This document shows positions 13,741 to 17,656 of a DNA stretch of 17,656 nt, one piece after another. A model generated the notes under the pieces. It saw only the letters and a list, made by a program, of their open reading frames with translations, did not search any database and was not told the origin of the DNA. How positions within the stretch are numbered: the first letter of the stretch is position 1; each line of letters opens with the position of its first letter. Position numbers and translations under genes: made by a program. Origin of the DNA: Parvicella sp041583015 (GTDB taxonomy: Bacteria; Bacteroidota; Bacteroidia; Flavobacteriales_D; Parvicellaceae); NCBI GenBank assembly GCA_041583015.1, contig JBFHGR010000073.1, forward strand, positions 1 through 17,656, given 5' to 3'.

Positions 13741-16700
13741 TTAATCTAATTTAGTTGATGCTTCAGTTACTTTTGGAGCACCAGTAATTTTCTCTTGAAT
13801 ATTTTGAAATATCACAAACAAAACTGGAATTACCATCACTCCGAAAATAGTTCCTATTAACATTCCTCCAACTGCACCTGTTGCAATAGACTTATTACCA
13901 ATTGCTCCAGCACCTGTAGATAGTAATAATGGAACCAATCCGAAGATAAAGGCAAATGATGTCATCAAGATAGGTCTTAACCTTGCCTTAGCACCTTCAA
14001 TACCAGCATTAAAAATAGATAGTCCTTCTCTTCTACGTTGAATTGAGAATTCTATTATCAATATGGCATTCTTGGCAAGTAATCCAAGTAGCATAATTAA
14101 GGATATCTGTAAATAAATGTTGTTATCAATTCCCATTAAGTAAGCAAATATGAAACTTCCAGCTAATCCAATTGGTAAGGAAAGAATAACCGCAAATGGA
14201 AGTATATAACTTTCATATTGACCCGCCAATAAGAAGTAAACAAACAATAAACAAAGCGAGAAGATATATATCGCTTGACTTCCAGAACTTAACTCTTCAC
14301 GTGTTGCTCCTGAATATTCGTAGGCATAACCTGTAGGGAGTGTTGCAGAAACTTCTGCAATGGCATTTATAGCATCTCCAGAACTATAACCTTCATTGGG
14401 AGCACCTTGAATACTCACAGACTTAAACAAGTTGAAGGTCTTGATAGATTCAGGTCCATAAACCTTATCTAAGGTAACAAACTCTTTAATCGGAGCCATT
14501 TCACCTTTGGCGTTTCTAACATAAATATAATCTAACGTTTCTAAATTTTTTCTATAGTCAGCTTCAGATTGAACCATGATTCTATACTGCTTACCAAATC
14601 TATTAAAATTGGAAGCATATACACCTCCATAATAACCTTGCATGGCACTGATTATATCGCTTACTACTATTCCAGCCTCCATAGATTTTTCAACATTTAC
14701 CGAAAGTAAAAACTGAGGGTAAGATGTTTTGAATGAGGTTGTAGCATACTTAATTTCTGGTCTTGCTGTTAATGCAGCAATAAAATCCTGAGTTACTGTA
14801 TTCAACTCCTCAATGTCTCCACCAGATCTATCTTGCAGTTCTAATGAGAATCCAGAACTAAATCCAAAACCTCTAATGGTTGGTGCTGGGAAGAAGATAA
14901 CTTTTGCGTCTTTAATTCCGCCAATTTTACCCCAAAACTCTTGAATGATTTCATCTTGCGTTCGTTCTCTATCATCCCATGGAGACAACTTGATAATAAC
15001 CATTCCGTAGGCACTACCCTGTCCATTGATAATAGAGTTTCCAGCCATCTTAAGTGTGTTCATCACACCAGGCACATCTCTAAGGATACTGTCTACTTGC
15101 GTAGCGACTAACTCTGTTCTTTCCAAGGAAGCAGATGGAGGTAAAGTAATATCACAAAAAATTGTTCCTGTATCTTCTTTAGGTACAAACCCCGTTGGTG
15201 TTATCTGAATCATCCAATATAAGACTCCTGAAAATGCAACAATACTTATGATGGGTATCCATTTTCTCTTAGTTAGAAAACCAATTGCTTTCCCATAACG
15301 GTTAGTCATATTGTCAAATGACCTATTAAAATAGGTATAAAATCTACCTAAGAACTTTTTGTTTTTCTCTTCTTCATTGTGAGGCTTAAGCAGAATAGCA
15401 CACAATGCCGGACTCAATGTCAATGCACTAACTGCCGATAGAATAATGGCAATGGCTAATGTAAGACCAAACTGTTTATAGAAAACTCCTGTGGAGCCCG
15501 AGATAAACGTTACAGGAAGGAATACGGCAGCCATCACCAAAGTAATTGCAATAATAGCACCTGAAATCTCTCCCATAGCACCAACGGTTGCTTCTTTTGG
15601 AGATTCATGTGTTTTCTCCATTCTAGCATGCACTGCTTCTACCACTACAATGGCATCATCTACCACAATTCCAATAGCGAGTACCAAAGCAAATAAGGTA
15701 AGTAAGTTAATACTGAATCCAAATAGGCTTAAGAAGAAGAAAGTTCCAATAATAGATACTGGCACTGCTATAGCAGGAATAAGTGTTGACCGAAAATCTT
15801 GTAGGAATAAGAACACAACCAAGAATACTAATATAAAGGCTTCTATTAATGTTGTAATTACTTTTGAGATTGACTCTTCTAAGAAATCATTGGCATTGGT
15901 AAGTTCTGCATATTTAATTCCATCAGGAAAACTTTTTGATGCTTCATCCAATACTACCAAACATTCATTAATTACATCTTGAGCATTTGACCCTGCTGTT
16001 TGAGCCACTGCAAACCCCGCGGCCACTTGACCATTAAATCTAAATGTTCTCGTGTAATTCTGTGAACCCAATTCTATTGTTGCCACATCTTTTAGGAGTA
16101 GTTTCTGTCCCTTGTCATCAAACTTTAGGATGATATTTTCAAACTGATCTTCTGTTTTTAACTTACCAGTGTACTTGATTACATATTGAAAAGATTGATC
16201 ACTATTCTGACCAATTTGACCAGGCGCTGCTTCAATATTTTGTTGCTGTAAGGCTGTAAAAACATCTTTAGGAATCAAGCCATACGCTTTCATTTTATCC
16301 GGTTTTAACCAAACACGCATAGAATAGTTTTGCTCTCCAAATGATCTAGCACTCCCTACTCCATTCACCCTTTTTAAGGCCGGTAAAAGATTGATTTCAG
16401 CATAATTCTGAACAAACACTTCATCAAAATCTTTGTTTTCACTGTAAAGTGCAAAGATTAGAATGTTGTCACTTTGTTGCTTACTCGTAGTTACTCCAGA
16501 CTGAATAACTTCTTCAGGAAGTAAACTCGTTGCTTTAGAAACCCTATTCTGAACATTTACCGCAGCCAAATCTGGATCAGTTCCTTGTTCAAAATAGATT
16601 GAAATAGTTGCCGTACCACTATTGGTTGCTGTGGAAGTCATGTAAGTCATGTTTTCCACGCCATTAATTTGTTCCTCCAAAGGAATAATAACACTATTCA

Positions 16701-16872
16701 TCATCACCTCTGCACTGGCTCCAGAATAGGATGCTGTCACCTGAATAGTAGGTGGTGCAATATCTGGATATTGTGAAACAGGTAAAGAAGAAAGACCTAG
16801 AAATCCAAGTATTACAATCAAGATTGAAATAACAGTAGATAATACGGGGCGTTGTATAAATTTATCAAACAT
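13741..16872 (-). CDS. RND multidrug efflux pump, HAE1 (AcrB-like) family
   Basis: A 1043-residue proton-driven inner-membrane transporter. It has the expected two-fold layout: TM1 at about 10-30, a periplasmic porter loop (about 35-330), a block of helices (about 335-500), TM7 near 540-558, a second porter loop, and final helices about 865-1025. Proton-relay residues are visible: D405 and D406 in GIVVDDAIVVVE, K934 in LLAKNAILIIEF, and the RPILMTS segment at 966-972. The start MFDKFIQRPVLSTV and the opening loop LPVSQYPDIAPPTI are family hallmarks. The acidic pair plus full length argues for a drug/amphiphile pump rather than a metal (CusA) pump. The specific substrate is unknown. It lies 10 bp after the adaptor stop. 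Confidence 0.95.
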   Translation of the reverse strand: MFDKFIQRPVLSTVISILIVILGFLGLSSLPVSQYPDIAPPTIQVTASYSGASAEVMMNSVIIPLEEQINGVENMTYMTSTATNSGTATISIYFEQGTDPDLAAVNVQNRVSKATSLLPEEVIQSGVTTSKQQSDNILIFALYSENKDFDEVFVQNYAEINLLPALKRVNGVGSARSFGEQNYSMRVWLKPDKMKAYGLIPKDVFTALQQQNIEAAPGQIGQNSDQSFQYVIKYTGKLKTEDQFENIILKFDDKGQKLLLKDVATIELGSQNYTRTFRFNGQVAAGFAVAQTAGSNAQDVINECLVVLDEASKSFPDGIKYAELTNANDFLEESISKVITTLIEAFILVFLVVFLFLQDFRSTLIPAIAVPVSIIGTFFFLSLFGFSINLLTLFALVLAIGIVVDDAIVVVEAVHARMEKTHESPKEATVGAMGEISGAIIAITLVMAAVFLPVTFISGSTGVFYKQFGLTLAIAIILSAVSALTLSPALCAILLKPHNEEEKNKKFLGRFYTYFNRSFDNMTNRYGKAIGFLTKRKWIPIISIVAFSGVLYWMIQITPTGFVPKEDTGTIFCDITLPPSASLERTELVATQVDSILRDVPGVMNTLKMAGNSIINGQGSAYGMVIIKLSPWDDRERTQDEIIQEFWGKIGGIKDAKVIFFPAPTIRGFGFSSGFSLELQDRSGGDIEELNTVTQDFIAALTARPEIKYATTSFKTSYPQFLLSVNVEKSMEAGIVVSDIISAMQGYYGGVYASNFNRFGKQYRIMVQSEADYRKNLETLDYIYVRNAKGEMAPIKEFVTLDKVYGPESIKTFNLFKSVSIQGAPNEGYSSGDAINAIAEVSATLPTGYAYEYSGATREELSSGSQAIYIFSLCLLFVYFLLAGQYESYILPFAVILSLPIGLAGSFIFAYLMGIDNNIYLQISLIMLLGLLAKNAILIIEFSIQRRREGLSIFNAGIEGAKARLRPILMTSFAFIFGLVPLLLSTGAGAIGNKSIATGAVGGMLIGTIFGVMVIPVLFVIFQNIQEKITGAPKVTEASTKLD

Positions 16873-16882
16873 AATAATTAGG

Positions 16883-17524
16883 TTATTTAGTGTTGTTTTG
16901 ACTCACTGGGATGATCTTCATATCCTTTGCAAGTGAGTTAATACCACTCAGTACAATAGTACTTCCAGGCTCTAATCCAGACTTTACAATGAAATCTTTT
17001 CCATTGTCGGCTTCAATTGCTTCTATTTCTACCGGAGCTACAATGTCTTCGTTATTCACAACATATATAAATCGTTTATTTTGAATTTCAAATGTTGCAG
17101 CCTGTGGCACTAGAATCACATTATCTAGTGTTAAAGGAATCTGAATAATCCCACTCGCACCGCTCAGCAATACACCATCAGGATTACTGAATGCGGCACG
17201 TAAAGTAACAGAACCAGTTCCTGTTTCTATCAATCCGCTTATTGCATCTATTGTCCCTTTTTGCGAATATAGAGTACCATCTGCCAGTAGTAAATTGATG
17301 TTATTTGAATCTGCAGCGTGTTTAATTTCTTTGCTAAGACTGATATAATCTTTCTCATTTACCGAAAAATAAGCTCTTACATCTTTGATATTGGTAACAG
17401 ACGCCAAAGGTTCTGAAATAGAACTACTTACTAAACTTCCAATATGAAATGGTATCATTCCAATTACACCATCAATAGGAGATTTGATATTACAATAATC
17501 CCAATTGGTTTGAGCGTTTTGCAA
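16883..17524 (-). CDS. RND periplasmic adaptor (membrane fusion protein), N-terminus missing
   Basis: 213 residues remain of a protein normally about 360-400 long. The fragment begins at the end of the coiled-coil hairpin (LQNAQTNWDYCNIKSP), continues through the second lipoyl half (IDGVIGMIPFHIGSLVSS), the beta-barrel (TNIKDVRAYFSVNEKDY...) and the membrane-proximal domain (VILVPQAATFEIQNKRFIYVV...KSGLEPGSTIVLSG). The nominal TTG start at 17522-17524 is not real: family members have a signal/lipid anchor, first lipoyl half and hairpin before it, and upstream of the TTG the frame runs into TAA after two codons. The break coincides with an inverted junction at a 10-bp palindrome. It is the first gene of the adaptor-pump-channel operon. 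Confidence 0.9.
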   Translation of the reverse strand: MQNAQTNWDYCNIKSPIDGVIGMIPFHIGSLVSSSISEPLASVTNIKDVRAYFSVNEKDYISLSKEIKHAADSNNINLLLADGTLYSQKGTIDAISGLIETGTGSVTLRAAFSNPDGVLLSGASGIIQIPLTLDNVILVPQAATFEIQNKRFIYVVNNEDIVAPVEIEAIEADNGKDFIVKSGLEPGSTIVLSGINSLAKDMKIIPVSQNNTK

Positions 17525-17656
17525 AAAGCAATATTAGATTTAAAATCTGCTGAAGCAGCATTGCAAGAAGCAAATGCATTTTTACAAAACGCCCAAACCA
17601 ATTGGGATTATTGTAATATCAAATCTCCTATTGATGGTGTAATCGGAATGATACCA
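17450..17656. repeat. Inverted repeat at window end, 78-bp arms around a 51-bp loop
   Basis: Bases 17450-17527 are the reverse complement of 17579-17656 with 75 of 78 matches; the loop is 17528-17578. Differences fall at 17462/17644, 17513/17593 and 17522/17584. Each is a third-codon-position synonymous change (ATT/ATC, GCT/GCC, TTG/TTA), so both arms encode the same 26 adaptor residues. The strand switch lies at the palindrome TTTTGCAAAA (17517-17526). Confidence 0.9.
17522..17656 (+). pseudogene. Second, plus-strand fragment of the same RND adaptor gene
   Basis: An in-frame reading from 17522 to the window end encodes 45 residues: QKAILDLKSAEAALQEANAF, then LQNAQTNWDYC and on to GMIP. The first part is the outgoing helix of the adaptor coiled-coil hairpin, exactly the segment missing from the minus-strand gene. 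The second part repeats its first 25 residues identically. It therefore is a piece of an allele or close paralogue joined head-on, with no start codon and no room for an N-terminus. An assembly chimera is the most likely explanation; a genuine inverted duplication is possible. Confidence 0.8.

Noticed and set aside
15491..15982. 163-codon plus-strand open frame inside the RND pump gene
   Set aside because: It is antisense to a strongly conserved part of the pump that includes the D405-D406 helix. The translated protein is low-complexity (Ser/Thr/Ile/Lys-rich) with no domain, typical of a shadow frame.
17522..17524. TTG as a genuine start of a short 213-residue adaptor protein
   Set aside because: Adaptors need the N-terminal anchor, first lipoyl half and coiled-coil hairpin. 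The TTG is an internal Leu codon exposed by the inverted junction, as the plus-strand copy shows.
17450..17656. Hairpin telomere, integron attC site or transposon terminal inverted repeats
   Set aside because: Both arms are coding sequence of the same efflux adaptor in frame, and the differences are synonymous. That fits a gene fragment joined head-on rather than a structural DNA element.

Overview
The window looks like chromosomal DNA of a member of the Bacteroidota, most likely Flavobacteriales-like. Reasons: AT-rich composition; several matches to the Bacteroidota promoter pattern (TTTG / TAnnTTTG) with few Shine-Dalgarno sequences; lipoprotein signals ending in a short -SC box; a seven-transmembrane DISM sensor fused to a LuxR-type helix-turn-helix; and proteins (DUF983, ATP-type PEP carboxykinase, GcvH) that read as this group. 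I see no tRNA, rRNA, CRISPR, phage or transposase. The window is metabolic, regulatory and efflux genes rather than a mobile island.

Layout. 1-294: 3' end of an unrecognised plus-strand gene. 589-825: small LapA-domain membrane protein. 954-3801: tight plus-strand operon of three overlapping genes (COG2907-like FAD oxidoreductase, SDR dehydrogenase, acetoacetate-decarboxylase-fold protein), probably one small lipid or keto-acid pathway of unknown product. 3907-7397, minus strand: a lipoprotein and a two-TM peptide forming a pair, a membrane-tethered 7TM-LuxR regulator, and a Crp/Fnr regulator. 7521-10825, plus strand: ATP-dependent PEP carboxykinase, glycine cleavage H protein, a spermidine-synthase-like methyltransferase-fold protein, a 36-aa membrane peptide and a DUF983 zinc-ribbon membrane protein. 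10864-12268, minus strand: a secreted protein and a pentapeptide-repeat protein. 12348-17524, minus strand: a tripartite RND efflux operon (adaptor, HAE1 pump, OprM/NodT outer-membrane factor).

How parts connect. The Crp/Fnr gene and pckA are divergent, and between them lies an FNR-like palindrome that overlaps the best promoter match of the regulator. This suggests autoregulation plus control of gluconeogenic pckA. The 7TM-LuxR gene is followed by two direct copies of GGGGGACAAA in front of the two-TM peptide/lipoprotein pair, a possible local target.

The most anomalous structure is the right end. The minus-strand efflux adaptor gene stops abruptly at a 10-bp palindrome and a plus-strand copy of the same gene begins. 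The result is a 78-bp inverted repeat with a 51-bp loop and three synonymous differences. It is most simply an assembly or amplification fold-back joining two alleles, so the adaptor has no authentic N-terminus here. I did not find convincing evidence of an entirely new biological system; the best leads are the three-gene FAD/SDR/ADC operon and the two regulatory hypotheses.
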